Source: an uncultured Kiritimatiellota bacterium (lineage in GTDB: Bacteria; Verrucomicrobiota; Kiritimatiellia; RFP12; UBA1067). Taken from it: a DNA stretch of 12,746 nt. The DNA is taken from the NCBI GenBank assembly GCA_934667425.1, contig CAKULV010000069.1:1-12746 (forward strand), in the 5' to 3' direction. This document shows positions 1 to 7,354 of the stretch, one piece after another (position 1 is the stretch's first letter; every line of letters starts with the position of its first letter). Below the pieces are notes generated by a model. That model did no database searches. It saw nothing but the letters and a program-made list of their open reading frames with translations, and was not told the DNA's origin. The position numbers were made by a program, and so were the translations under genes.

Positions 1-153
1 AGGCGTGACGGGAAGGTGTACGTCAGCGGGCGGTCGGAAGAGATCGAGCGGGTGTTCAGGGCCTGCGGCTCGAAGGCGTCCTTTGGGCTGAATTGGCCCG
101 GAGGCATATACAGGACATTCCAGTCGATGAGGGAGGAGCTTTCGAATGAGTAG
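1..153 (+). CDS. C-terminal end of an unrecognised protein (partial)
   Basis: Frame 1 is open from the left edge to a TAG at 151-153 and encodes about 50 residues, ending in REELSNE. The codon choice (many GAG, CGG and AGG codons) resembles the genes further right, which suggests a real gene entering from the left. The visible part is soluble and charged, with a VYVSGRSEEIERVF stretch and a later LNWPGGIYRTF stretch. I do not recognise the family, and no catalytic motif is visible. The perfect palindrome CGGCAATTGCCG follows 7 bases after the stop, without a T-run, so termination there is uncertain. Confidence 0.5.
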   Translation, partial: RRDGKVYVSGRSEEIERVFRACGSKASFGLNWPGGIYRTFQSMREELSNE

Positions 154-211
154 TCCCGGTCGGCAATTGCCGCCGAAGGGAATGGGAGGCGAATTGGGCC
201 ATGGCAGGCCA

Positions 212-217
212 TATAAT
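212..217 (+). promoter_or_regulatory. Possible -10 box upstream of the small exported protein
   Basis: A consensus TATAAT lies in the AT-rich gap, about 78 bases before the ATG at 295. The bases 17-18 upstream do not match a -35 box. The nearest candidate, TTGGGC at 194-199, is only 12 bases away. It is plausible as the promoter of the 295-750 gene, but the evidence is a single hexamer in AT-rich DNA. Confidence 0.3.
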
Positions 218-294
218 TATGGGCACACATGGAATAATCAATTTTTGTATGGTGATGGATACCTTTGGGCCCGAATGATAGGGTGAGGTTGTCA

Positions 295-750
295 ATGAAG
301 AGAATGTTATGTTATGTCTGTTTAGCCGCAACATTTATAGTCATTCTATCAAGTGCATATATGTCTGCCAATGGCTTGATCTGCAAAAAGGACGTTGAGA
401 TTTTTCCGGGATTAAGGTGGGAATATTATTCGGACAATTATTCACGTCTGATTTCAGACAAATTTGGCGTGATAGCCAAAGGGAAATTCCAGCTCTTATT
501 TTGCGATTACGGTCTGTATGTGTGTGCGTCGGAAACGGAAGCCTCCCGGTATATAGATATGTATGAACAGCGAATAGAAGAGATTTCCAAGGCGGGAACA
601 AATCTGTGGAGCAAGGTCGGCGCAATCTTTTCAACCGATGCGCAAACGGCAATGGGGGTGTATGACGTTAATGGCATGGTGTTGTTTAGACAGGAACTTG
701 ACAGTTTAAAAGAGCGAATACGACAAAAGGATAGGCCTGTCGCCAAATAG
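295..750 (+). CDS. Small exported or membrane-anchored protein of unknown function
   Basis: The protein has 151 residues. I chose the ATG at 295 over the upstream TTG at 265 because GGGTGAGG at 281-288 sits as a Shine-Dalgarno site 6 bases before it, and because it places a signal sequence at the very N-terminus. Residues 1-27 are a basic start (MKR) and a hydrophobic core, consistent with a Sec signal peptide or membrane anchor. The rest is soluble, with aromatic-rich stretches (LRWEYYSDNYSRL), several cysteines in the first half, and a charged helical C-terminus from about residue 120. I do not recognise a family. Base composition is more AT-rich than in the neighbouring genes, with codons such as TTA, AAA and ATA more frequent. 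It stands alone, with gaps of about 110-140 bases on either side. Recent acquisition is possible but not shown. Confidence 0.6.
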   Translation: MKRMLCYVCLAATFIVILSSAYMSANGLICKKDVEIFPGLRWEYYSDNYSRLISDKFGVIAKGKFQLLFCDYGLYVCASETEASRYIDMYEQRIEEISKAGTNLWSKVGAIFSTDAQTAMGVYDVNGMVLFRQELDSLKERIRQKDRPVAK

Positions 751-837
751 TTATGGGAATGTTGATTTTGCTTTTCAGAATACCAGTTGCGTGGGACGGC
801 CTCGCACTCGCCTCCGCGTACCTGCGGCCAGCCTTCG

Positions 838-866
838 TTGCGCGAAAAGGGGCGATTTGGTATACT
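838..866 (+). promoter_or_regulatory. Promoter of the outer-membrane barrel gene
   Basis: TTGCGC (838-843) and TATACT (861-866) are separated by 17 bases, a good sigma-70-like pair. The expected transcription start is about 872-874, only 4-6 bases before the ATG at 878. The message would therefore have almost no leader. No Shine-Dalgarno sequence is visible before that ATG, which fits. Confidence 0.5.
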
Positions 867-877
867 TCGCACCCAAT

Positions 878-2311
878 ATGTCGAGGTTTCACGTCCCCTT
901 TTGCGCGATATCGGCGGTGTTCTCCGCCGTCGGCGCCTATGCATCGACCAATTCGGTAGCGGTCGATGCCGGCGCCGATTTGCGAATCCGCCAGGAGATC
1001 ATGCATAACATCACCGGGCTTCCCGGCGCTCCCGGCGCGATGATGCCCCGCGCATACAAGAAGGACATAAACCACATACGGATAAGGCCGCGCATATGGA
1101 CGAAGGCTTCTTGGGACAAGCTTACGCTTTATGGGCGGCTGGTCGATGAAGTGCGCGAGCACATCGTCAAGAACGGGATGCCGCGCAAGCGTCGTTCATA
1201 CAACTTCCCGGACGAGGTCGTGCTTGACAACCTGTACCTTGACGCGAAGGGACTGTTCGACGGCTTCCTCGACTTTCGGATCGGGCGGCAGGATCTGCTG
1301 GAGAACGGGCAGTCTGCATTCGGGCTTCCGAGACTGATGCAGGACGGCACCGCGTACGATGGCTCCCGCTCTTGCTATGCCGACATGGTGCGCTTTACTT
1401 TCCACACGTCTGACGAATCTAAGCTTGATGCGTTTGCGCTGTACGACAATGGCCGGAACGTGTTCCGCTACGGCAACAGAAGTTCGCGGGGGCGTCCGAT
1501 CAACGCGATACATCCGGGCGACTCGCCGGGGATGGACGAATGGGGCGGAGGCCTCATCTGGAGCGATTCCATCTGCGACAGGACTTTCCCGTACAAGGTC
1601 TACGTGATACACAAGCACAACGAGGCCTACCATGCCCCTGGCGGACGCCGCATGCCCGACAAGCAGATAACTACATTCGGCATCGACGTGACGCCTTCGC
1701 TGAACGAGAACCTGTCCTTCGAGCTTGACCTTGCCGATCAGGTGGGGACGCTCTCCGACGGCGGCAGGCAGGCCGGCGGGCAGATGGTGTACGCCGCCGT
1801 GGATCTGCACAGGTCTCAAAAGGCTATGGGAGTTCGTCCCTATACGAGGCTCAGCGTGTATTACCTCTCGGGTGACCGCCACCACGGAAATCCGGGCGAC
1901 AACGACACGTCTTGGGATCCGCTTTGGGCCCGTGCGCCACAGGATTCGGAGCTTTTCCAGTACGGTACGCTGTACGGCCTCGGCTACTGGAGCAACGTTG
2001 CCTATCCCAAGCTCACCATCGGCGCAAACATGGGGCCACGGCACCGGGTGAGCGCATATTCAGGGCCGATGTTCGCGGCGGCGCAGGACGGCGACGGGCA
2101 CGCGGACGGCTCCGACCACGGCATGTTCAAGGGAGCGTTCTCCGCCGTGCGCTACGACTTCCCGATTCGCCTTGCGGACAAGGGCGCTCAGGGCTGCGAC
2201 CGCTTCGAGGTGTTCGGGCACGTCATGGCGGAGCTGTTCAATCCGGGCAACTACTACGACTCCTCGCGTCCGGCGTGGTTCATCCGCTGGGAACTTATCT
2301 TTTCGTTTTGA
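878..2311 (+). CDS. Predicted outer-membrane beta-barrel protein, alginate-export/porin-like
   Basis: The protein has 477 residues. The ATG at 878 is preferred over the upstream ATG at 791 because it starts a convincing signal peptide (MSRFHVPF..., cleavage likely near AYA at about residue 22); the extra N-terminal residues encoded upstream look non-coding. The mature protein has no long hydrophobic helix but many alternating aromatic and polar segments, and it ends in a run of alternating hydrophobics with a terminal Phe (WELIFSF). That is the outer-membrane insertion signature recognised by the BAM complex. The segment around residues 127-143 (FDGFLDFRIGRQDLLENG) resembles the 'xxRIGRQ' strand of alginate-export-domain barrels, which export or import polysaccharides or small ligands. 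Repeated Gly/Tyr-rich strands lie at about residues 360-400. The substrate cannot be told. It has its own promoter immediately upstream and lies 38 bases ahead of trpS. A general porin is the main alternative. Confidence 0.65.
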   Translation: MSRFHVPFCAISAVFSAVGAYASTNSVAVDAGADLRIRQEIMHNITGLPGAPGAMMPRAYKKDINHIRIRPRIWTKASWDKLTLYGRLVDEVREHIVKNGMPRKRRSYNFPDEVVLDNLYLDAKGLFDGFLDFRIGRQDLLENGQSAFGLPRLMQDGTAYDGSRSCYADMVRFTFHTSDESKLDAFALYDNGRNVFRYGNRSSRGRPINAIHPGDSPGMDEWGGGLIWSDSICDRTFPYKVYVIHKHNEAYHAPGGRRMPDKQITTFGIDVTPSLNENLSFELDLADQVGTLSDGGRQAGGQMVYAAVDLHRSQKAMGVRPYTRLSVYYLSGDRHHGNPGDNDTSWDPLWARAPQDSELFQYGTLYGLGYWSNVAYPKLTIGANMGPRHRVSAYSGPMFAAAQDGDGHADGSDHGMFKGAFSAVRYDFPIRLADKGAQGCDRFEVFGHVMAELFNPGNYYDSSRPAWFIRWELIFSF

Positions 2312-2349
2312 CACAATAAGGAAAATCCAAGGAAAGGCTATTCTCAGAC

Positions 2350-3312
2350 ATGCGCATTCTTACAGGCATCCAGCCATCAGGGAAACTACACTGGGGAAAC
2401 TACTTCGGCGCGATGAAGTCGATGTTCGACCTGCAGGCCCAAGGCAAGGAGATATTCATGTTCATCGCAAACTACCATGCGATGACCACGGTGCGCGACG
2501 GCGCCGCGCTGCGCGAGCAGACGCGCGACGTGGCGCTCGACTACCTCGCGTGCGGGCTTGACCCGGAGAAGTCGATCATCTACCGCCAGAGCGACGTGAT
2601 GGAGGTGCAGGAGCTCGCGTGGTTCCTCTCCTGCCTTACCCCGATGGGACTGCTCGAGCGCTGCCACAGCTACAAGGACAAGCTTGCCCACGGGCTCGAG
2701 GCCACCCACGGCCTTTTCGCGTATCCTGTCCTGATGGCGGCCGACATACTCATCATGAATGCCGATCTCGTTCCGGTCGGGAAAGACCAGAAGCAGCACC
2801 TCGAGGTGACGCGGGATCTGGCGCAGAAGTTCAACAACGCTTTCGGCGAGATCTTCAAGCTTCCCGACGCCTACATTCCGGAGACTGTGGCCACGATCCC
2901 GGGGACTGATGGGCAGAAGATGTCGAAGAGCTACCACAACGCGATCGAGCTGTTTGAGCCAAACGGCTCGATCAAGAAGAAGGTCATGGGGATAGTAACC
3001 GATTCCAAGACGATGGAGGAGCCGAAGGAGCCTGAAGGCAACGCCATCTACGAACTCTACAAGCTTTTCGCGACACCGGACGAGGTGGCCGAGATGGCCG
3101 CGAACTTCCGTGCCGGCAACTACGGGTACGGACACGCGAAGAAGGCCCTGCTCGAGGCGTACCACCGTCTTTTCGATCCGTTCCGCGCCAGGCGCGAGGA
3201 ACTGGCGAAGGACACCGATACGCTTGAGGACATACTTAAGGCCGGCGCTGAAAAGGCCCGCGCCGCCGCAATGGCAACAATGGAGAAGGTCCGCACAGCC
3301 GTGGGCCTCTAA
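2350..3312 (+). CDS. trpS: Tryptophanyl-tRNA synthetase
   Basis: The protein has 320 residues, the usual size of a bacterial TrpRS. It joins tryptophan to tRNA-Trp using ATP in the cytoplasm. The class I signature is at the N-terminus: GIQPSGKLHWGNYFG (residues 6-20), with HWGN as the HIGH-type motif. The second signature KMSKS is at residues 190-194, preceded by the family-typical PGTDGQ. Between them the conserved LMAADILIMNADLVPVGKDQ segment (about residues 129-148) forms part of the tryptophan site. The C-terminal third is helical, as expected for the anticodon-binding part. A purine-rich stretch AAGGAAAGG at 2329-2337 lies about 12 bases before the ATG, rather far for a Shine-Dalgarno site. 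It may be co-transcribed with the DUF1080 gene 25 bases downstream. No T-box or trp leader is visible in the short upstream gap. Confidence 0.97.
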   Translation: MRILTGIQPSGKLHWGNYFGAMKSMFDLQAQGKEIFMFIANYHAMTTVRDGAALREQTRDVALDYLACGLDPEKSIIYRQSDVMEVQELAWFLSCLTPMGLLERCHSYKDKLAHGLEATHGLFAYPVLMAADILIMNADLVPVGKDQKQHLEVTRDLAQKFNNAFGEIFKLPDAYIPETVATIPGTDGQKMSKSYHNAIELFEPNGSIKKKVMGIVTDSKTMEEPKEPEGNAIYELYKLFATPDEVAEMAANFRAGNYGYGHAKKALLEAYHRLFDPFRARREELAKDTDTLEDILKAGAEKARAAAMATMEKVRTAVGL

Positions 3313-3337
3313 ACAACATCCAAGGGAGCAAGGTACA

Positions 3338-4537
3338 ATGAAAGACACGAAAGCAATCACGATGATTACGGCTTCGGCCATGTTGGCTTCGATGACCGCC
3401 GTCGCCGCCATATATGGCGATGTGCCGGACGCCAGGCATGCCTGGTCGGTGCATGACATGAACCGTCCGAACCCGGTGAAGGTGTCGGCAGAGGCCGGGA
3501 AGCCGCCGAGCGATGCGGTGGTGCTGTTCGACGGAACGAAGGATTCCTTCGAGAAGAACTGGTGCGATGACAAGGGAGAGCCTTCCAAGTGGAGGCTGGG
3601 CAGTGAAGGGGACTTCTACTGCGTTCCTGGCTGGAAGAACGGCGGGAAGATCCGCACGCGTGGATCGTTCGGAGACTGCCAGCTCCACCTGGAGTTCAGG
3701 CACGATGCCGAGATAGGGCTCGTGCCTGACGCGAAGGGGGCGCAGATGCACGGAAACTCCGGCGTGTTCCTCATGTCCAACTACGAGATCCAGGTGTTGG
3801 AGTCGTTCGGCACGGACCCGGCGGACATGAAGAACCCCAACTACGCGGATGGACAGGTCGGCGCGGTATATGCCGAGAACCCTCCGATGGTGAACCCGTC
3901 CCGCAAGCCCGGCCAGTGGCAGACGTACGACATCATCTTCCACCAGCCGGTGTGGGATGGGCTCAGGATGGTGCATCCGGGCAGCGTCACCGTGCTTCTC
4001 AACGGCGTGGTCGTGCAGGACCACTGGGAGATGGAGGGGCTTACCACGCACAAGAAGCGCCGCCCTCTCGCACCGCACGCCACGAAGCTGCCGCTCTTCT
4101 TCCAGGATCACGGATGCGTGGTACACTACCGCAACATATGGCTCCGTGAAATCCCGTCCAGATACGCGAACGTCACGCACGGCGGGCCGGCGGCCGACGA
4201 GAATGCGGTCATGGCGCAGCGCCGGGAGACGGCGGCAGGGCTGTTCGCCAAGATCGAGAAGCCGATAAGGCCCACGATCGCCAACATGGAGGCGCTTGGA
4301 GAGGTGATAAGCTATGCGCGCGAGGGCGAGTACGACAGGCAGTGGCGCAGTTTAGCGGAGGCTTTCCATGGGGTCCTCGACAAGATGACCGATGCCGAGT
4401 GGAATGCCGGCAGAAAGGAGCTTCTCCATCTGCGCGATTCGCTCGACACGCTGATCCGCGCCGGCGTCGTTCCCCAGAAGTGCGGTACGCGCAAGCGCAT
4501 AAGCGCGGCGGCTCTCCGTCTCGGCTGGGAGAAGTGA
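3338..4537 (+). CDS. Secreted DUF1080 (3-keto-disaccharide hydrolase domain) protein
   Basis: The protein has 399 residues. The ATG at 3338 is chosen because AAGGGAGCAAGG lies just upstream and a signal peptide follows (MKDTKAITMI..., cleavage near VAA at residues 22-24). The DUF1080/concanavalin-like fold spans about residues 60-272. Visible landmarks are LFDG (63-66), GNSGVF (139-144), YEIQVLES (149-156), GAVY (175-178), GQWQTYDII (192-200), VTVLLNG (217-223) and YRNIWLREI (264-272). Family members include enzymes hydrolysing 3-keto-glycosides and are abundant in Planctomycetes, Verrucomicrobia and Lentisphaerae. Activity on a particular sugar is not shown here. Residues 273-399 form an extra charged helical tail with no recognised domain. 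The protein probably acts in the periplasm or at the cell surface. It lies 25 bases after trpS and 21 before the patatin gene, suggesting one transcript. Confidence 0.85.
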   Translation: MKDTKAITMITASAMLASMTAVAAIYGDVPDARHAWSVHDMNRPNPVKVSAEAGKPPSDAVVLFDGTKDSFEKNWCDDKGEPSKWRLGSEGDFYCVPGWKNGGKIRTRGSFGDCQLHLEFRHDAEIGLVPDAKGAQMHGNSGVFLMSNYEIQVLESFGTDPADMKNPNYADGQVGAVYAENPPMVNPSRKPGQWQTYDIIFHQPVWDGLRMVHPGSVTVLLNGVVVQDHWEMEGLTTHKKRRPLAPHATKLPLFFQDHGCVVHYRNIWLREIPSRYANVTHGGPAADENAVMAQRRETAAGLFAKIEKPIRPTIANMEALGEVISYAREGEYDRQWRSLAEAFHGVLDKMTDAEWNAGRKELLHLRDSLDTLIRAGVVPQKCGTRKRISAAALRLGWEK

Positions 4538-4558
4538 CGGATCGAGGGGAGGGGCTGC

Positions 4559-5377
4559 GTGTCTGGAAAGCTTAAGGTCGGCCTTGCGCTCGGCTCCGGC
4601 GGAGTGCGCGGCATGGCGCATTTCGGCGTGATCCGCACTCTGATGAAGCACGGGGTGAAGATATCGTGCGTCGCCGGGTCGTCGTCGGGAAGCATAGCCG
4701 GCGCGGCCCTTGCGGCGGGCAAGCTGGACGAGTTCGAGGAGTTTTTCAGGAGGATCAACTGGTGGAAGATGTTCCGGATGTTCTTCGAGTTTTCCATGCC
4801 ATGGCGGGGAGGGTACCTTACGGGGAAGCGCATAAGGGCCGAGTTGCGCCGGCGTCTTGGGCGCATGCGGTTCGAGGACTGCGAGATACCGTTCGCCGCC
4901 GTCGCGATGGACATGAAGGACGGCAAGGAGCATCCGCAGACGGAAGGGGATCTCGTCGATGGTGTGTTCGCGTCGATGGCCGTCCAGGGGCTGTTCAAGC
5001 CTGTGGTCCGCGACGGGCATTGGCTTGCGGACGGAGGGCTCGACAATCCGCTCCCGATAAGCGTGTGCAGAAGCATGGGGGCGGACTACGTCATTGCGGT
5101 GGACGTAAACCTCGGACAGCCGCTTGAGGTGGAACGCTCTGTCAAGAGTCCAACGCTCTGGACGATATTCACCCAGACGTGCAGGATCGTCGAGAACAAC
5201 TGGACAGACCGCATCCTGCGCTCCAATCCTCCTGATGTCCTTCTCCAGCCAGACCTTCACGACATATTCGCGGCAAGCCTGCGGCATGTCACGCGGGCGA
5301 TACTGCGCGGGAAGATCGCTGCGGAACGCTGGCTGGCGACCCTCTCGCCAGACCTGAAGATGAGGATGATGCAATAG
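4559..5377 (+). CDS. Patatin-like phospholipase (RssA/YchK-like)
   Basis: The protein has 272 residues and a GTG start, supported by GGGGAGGGG at 4546-4554. It is a predicted serine acyl hydrolase with a Ser-Asp dyad. The oxyanion-hole motif GSGGVRG is at residues 12-18, the nucleophile elbow is GSSSG at 40-44 (Ser42), and the catalytic Asp is in DGGLDNP at 158-164 (Asp158). The family segment before the Asp, usually AS.A.PG.F.P, reads ASMAVQGLFKPV, so the common Pro is Gln here. There is no signal peptide or membrane segment, so it is likely cytoplasmic or membrane-associated. Its length matches the short bacterial patatins acting on phospholipids or acylated substrates; the substrate is unknown. 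It is close behind the DUF1080 gene and is followed by a gap with a possible terminator. Confidence 0.88.
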   Translation: MSGKLKVGLALGSGGVRGMAHFGVIRTLMKHGVKISCVAGSSSGSIAGAALAAGKLDEFEEFFRRINWWKMFRMFFEFSMPWRGGYLTGKRIRAELRRRLGRMRFEDCEIPFAAVAMDMKDGKEHPQTEGDLVDGVFASMAVQGLFKPVVRDGHWLADGGLDNPLPISVCRSMGADYVIAVDVNLGQPLEVERSVKSPTLWTIFTQTCRIVENNWTDRILRSNPPDVLLQPDLHDIFAASLRHVTRAILRGKIAAERWLATLSPDLKMRMMQ

Positions 5378-5378
5378 C

Positions 5379-5398
5379 GGCGGAATCCGCCTGTTCCG
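5379..5398 (+). terminator. Possible terminator hairpin after the patatin gene
   Basis: Directly after the stop codon, GGCGG-AAT-CCGCC (5379-5391) can form a 5-bp hairpin. An overlapping alternative, CGGAA...TTCCG (5381-5385 with 5394-5398), is also possible. There is no clear T-run right after it, so intrinsic termination is only a suggestion, supported mainly by the new promoter 25 bases further on. Confidence 0.3.
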
Positions 5399-5422
5399 GC
5401 CATCGGACATAAAAATCTTCTC

Positions 5423-5451
5423 TTGATTTCCGCACAGGTTTTTTGTATCAT
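5423..5451 (+). promoter_or_regulatory. Promoter of the pal-tatB-tatC-ktrB group
   Basis: TTGATT (5423-5428) and TATCAT (5446-5451) are separated by exactly 17 bases, the best sigma-70-like pair in this gap. The expected start is near 5458, giving a leader of about 44 bases. The leader carries the strong purine-rich Shine-Dalgarno region AAAGGAAAGAGGAA (5483-5496) before the pal ATG at 5502. Confidence 0.6.
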
Positions 5452-5501
5452 ACGCCACGTTTTTCATGCAATAGACTTAAACAAAGGAAAGAGGAATCGA
5501 A

Positions 5502-6065
5502 ATGAAGTTCTCGAAGACTATGATGGCTGTCGTTGGGGCGCTCGCGCTGACTGTCGTTGGGTGCAAATACGATGATGCGGCCGATGATGGCGCTGCGGCG
5601 GATGCCAGCTCCTCCACCCGCGGCCAGAACGTAGATACCGTTGGCGGGCCGGCTGTTGACGAGAGCGGCATGGCTGCCACCGAGCTTCCCTTCGACAAGG
5701 ATCCCAACTACACCCGTTGCACGGATGTGAGCTTCGATCCGGTCTACTTCGGTTTCGATGCCTCAAACCTCGCTTCGTCCGAGCTAGACAAGATCGACAG
5801 GGTTGCCCAGCACCTCAGGGACAACGCCGACCGTGTGGTCATCGTCGAGGGCAACTGCGACGAGCGTGGCTCCAACGAATACAACCTTGAGCTTGGCAGC
5901 CTGCGCGCAATATCGATTCGCGACTATCTCGCGACGCTCGGCATTTCCGGCGACCGGGTTCAGACGAAGAGCTACGGCGAGGAGAAGCCGGCCGTCATGG
6001 GGACTGGCGAGGAAGTCTGGGCCAAGAACCGTCGCGGCGAGTTTGCGATCTACAAGCACAAGTAA
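5502..6065 (+). CDS. pal: Peptidoglycan-associated lipoprotein (Pal/OmpA-like)
   Basis: The protein has 187 residues. A lipoprotein signal peptide ends in the lipobox VVGC, with Cys21 as the acylated residue. A low-complexity Asp/Ala/Ser linker (about 22-65) follows, and then an OmpA C-terminal domain (about 75-187) that binds peptidoglycan. Visible motifs are VYFGFD (first strand), EGNCDERGSNEYNLELGS (about 120-137), LRAISIRDYL and SYGEEKP...KNRRGEF. These match Pal in order and spacing. The classical EGHTDERG reads EGNCDERG, while the Asp and Arg contacting the peptide stem are retained. Pal normally links the outer membrane to peptidoglycan with the Tol system. No tol gene is in view here; instead it leads a group with Tat genes, 13 bases ahead of tatB. 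Confidence 0.92.
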   Translation: MKFSKTMMAVVGALALTVVGCKYDDAADDGAAADASSSTRGQNVDTVGGPAVDESGMAATELPFDKDPNYTRCTDVSFDPVYFGFDASNLASSELDKIDRVAQHLRDNADRVVIVEGNCDERGSNEYNLELGSLRAISIRDYLATLGISGDRVQTKSYGEEKPAVMGTGEEVWAKNRRGEFAIYKHK

Positions 6066-6078
6066 GGCATAGCGCCAG

Positions 6079-6588
6079 ATGTTCGCCTTTGTGTTTGATT
6101 CAATCGGAGGCGGCGAGTGGCTTGTGCTGCTCGCCGTCATTCTTATTGTCGTGGGGCCCAAGAACCTCCCGTCAGCCGCCAGGAAAATGGGGCAGGTGAT
6201 GAGCAAGTTGCGCCGTGCGGCCGATGAGTTCAAACGCCAGCTTATGACGATGGACGATGAGATGCGGCGCACGGCCGACGAGCTTAAGCGCGACTACATA
6301 GACATTCCCGAAGATTCCTCTACCGGAGACCGGGCTGCTTCGGAGAGCGCAGAGGCGGAAGCGTCGGGCGACGGTGAGTACCATGGCGACGACTATCCAG
6401 GGCAAGACTACTACGGCATGACAGACGAGAACGGGTTGGAGGTGGCATCCGCTCCTGATGGAGAGGATGCCCCGGCATCCACTTCCGAACCTTCGTCCGC
6501 CGCAGCCGAAGCACGGCAGCCAGAGGGATCTTCGCAGTCAACTGAAAGTCAAGAGAGAGCAAATGGGCAAGATACGGAAACTACTTAA
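6079..6588 (+). CDS. tatB: Twin-arginine translocase TatB-like subunit
   Basis: The protein has 169 residues. The family pattern is complete: a short N-terminus, a Glu before the helix (GGGEWLVLL, Glu13), one membrane helix (about 14-26), the GPKNLP hinge (26-31), then an amphipathic helix from SAARKMGQVM on to about residue 70. GP..LP and the length beyond about 100 residues favour TatB over TatA, whose hinge carries Phe-Gly. The TatA/TatB split is not always clean in distant phyla, and the protein could serve both roles. Residues 75-169 are an acidic, Ser/Glu/Gly-rich, probably disordered tail. The ATG is weakly served by TAAGG at the pal stop. Its 3' end overlaps tatC by 26 bases, suggesting coupled translation and a shared complex. 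Confidence 0.85.
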   Translation: MFAFVFDSIGGGEWLVLLAVILIVVGPKNLPSAARKMGQVMSKLRRAADEFKRQLMTMDDEMRRTADELKRDYIDIPEDSSTGDRAASESAEAEASGDGEYHGDDYPGQDYYGMTDENGLEVASAPDGEDAPASTSEPSSAAAEARQPEGSSQSTESQERANGQDTETT

Positions 6589-7339
6589 GGATCCTGATGC
6601 CGTAAACGATCCGCCCCGTCCCTTTTTTGAGCACATTATCGCGTTGAGGCAGTGCCTGATGCACGCCGCAATCGCGTGGGTCGTGGCCTGTGTGCTTGCC
6701 GGAGTGTTTTCGCCGCAGGTGCTTGACTGGCTGAAGTCTCCGGCGGCGGCTCTTGAGGCGGCGGACAAGCTTCACATCGAGGGGCTGGACCTGATGAGCG
6801 GCTTCTCCGCGATCATATCCATAGCCATTTGGGGCGGGACTGCACTTTCCTTCCCGTGCGTCATGTATTTCCTCCTGCGCTTCATCTTCCCCGCGCTGAC
6901 CAAGCGCGAGAAGGTGGCCATCCTGTTCTACCTGTTTGCCGGAGCGGGGTGCTTTGCGCTTGGCGTGTGGTTTTCCTACTCCAGGATCGCCCCGCGCGCC
7001 GTAGAGTTCTTCGACTGGCTGAATGGGTGGGTGCACCTGCCGGTGTCTACCGTCAGGATCGAAGGCTACATCTCCGTGGTTCTCAAGCTGATAATAGCCT
7101 TTGGGCTTGTCTTCCAGATACCCCTGATACTGTTCGTGCTTGGGTGGCTTGGCGTAATAACTTCGGATACGCTCCGCAAGTTCCGCAGGTTTGCCATCGT
7201 GATAGCCTTCTTCCTCGGAATGGTGCTTACCCCGCCGGATCCCATGAGCCAGATTCTCATGGCCGTGCCGCTATGTGTTCTCTACGAGTTGTGCATATGG
7301 GGCGTGTGGGCCAAGGAGCGGCTTGGCATAAGGCTTTGA
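6563..7339 (+). CDS. tatC: Twin-arginine translocase TatC
   Basis: The protein has 258 residues. The ATG at 6563 is chosen over an upstream in-frame ATG at 6458 because AAGAGAGAG at 6551-6559 precedes it and because it gives the usual TatC length. It is an inner-membrane receptor for folded proteins with twin-arginine signals. Six hydrophobic segments can be placed at about 33-50, 76-106, 117-139, 169-194, 207-222 and 229-250. Conserved landmarks are FPALTKREK (108-117, with Glu116 equivalent to E. coli Glu103), IPLILFVLGWLG (186-197) and LTPPDPMSQ (222-230, with Asp226). Two usual acidic residues differ. The N-terminal HLxELR motif reads HIIALR (24-29), with Ala27 where Glu is normal. The usual F-E-hydrophobic-P reads FQIP (184-187). 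It overlaps tatB by 26 bases and lies 15 bases before ktrB. Confidence 0.95.
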   Translation: MGKIRKLLKDPDAVNDPPRPFFEHIIALRQCLMHAAIAWVVACVLAGVFSPQVLDWLKSPAAALEAADKLHIEGLDLMSGFSAIISIAIWGGTALSFPCVMYFLLRFIFPALTKREKVAILFYLFAGAGCFALGVWFSYSRIAPRAVEFFDWLNGWVHLPVSTVRIEGYISVVLKLIIAFGLVFQIPLILFVLGWLGVITSDTLRKFRRFAIVIAFFLGMVLTPPDPMSQILMAVPLCVLYELCIWGVWAKERLGIRL

Positions 7340-7354
7340 TCGGGGCATTGCCGG

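Noticed and set aside
161..172. CGGCAATTGCCG as a terminator of the first gene
   Set aside because: It is a perfect palindrome, but as a hairpin it has only a 4-bp stem and is not followed by a T-run.
1196..2044. Long open frame on the - strand under the barrel gene (282 codons)
   Set aside because: It is the mirror of a well-supported + strand gene in GC-rich DNA. The translation is rich in Arg, Val and His without domains, and it has no ribosome binding site.
2308..2344. TTGACA (2308-2313) with TATTCT (2339-2344) as a promoter for trpS
   Set aside because: The spacing is 25 bases, far outside the working range, and no better -10 lies at 16-18 bases. trpS may instead be read through from upstream.
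2386..3588. 400-codon open frame on the - strand across trpS
   Set aside because: trpS is certain on the + strand. The antisense frame is a by-product of codon composition and has no recognisable motif.
4352..5467. 371-codon open frame on the - strand across the patatin gene
   Set aside because: The patatin motifs on the + strand are complete; the antisense translation is compositionally biased and unrecognisable.
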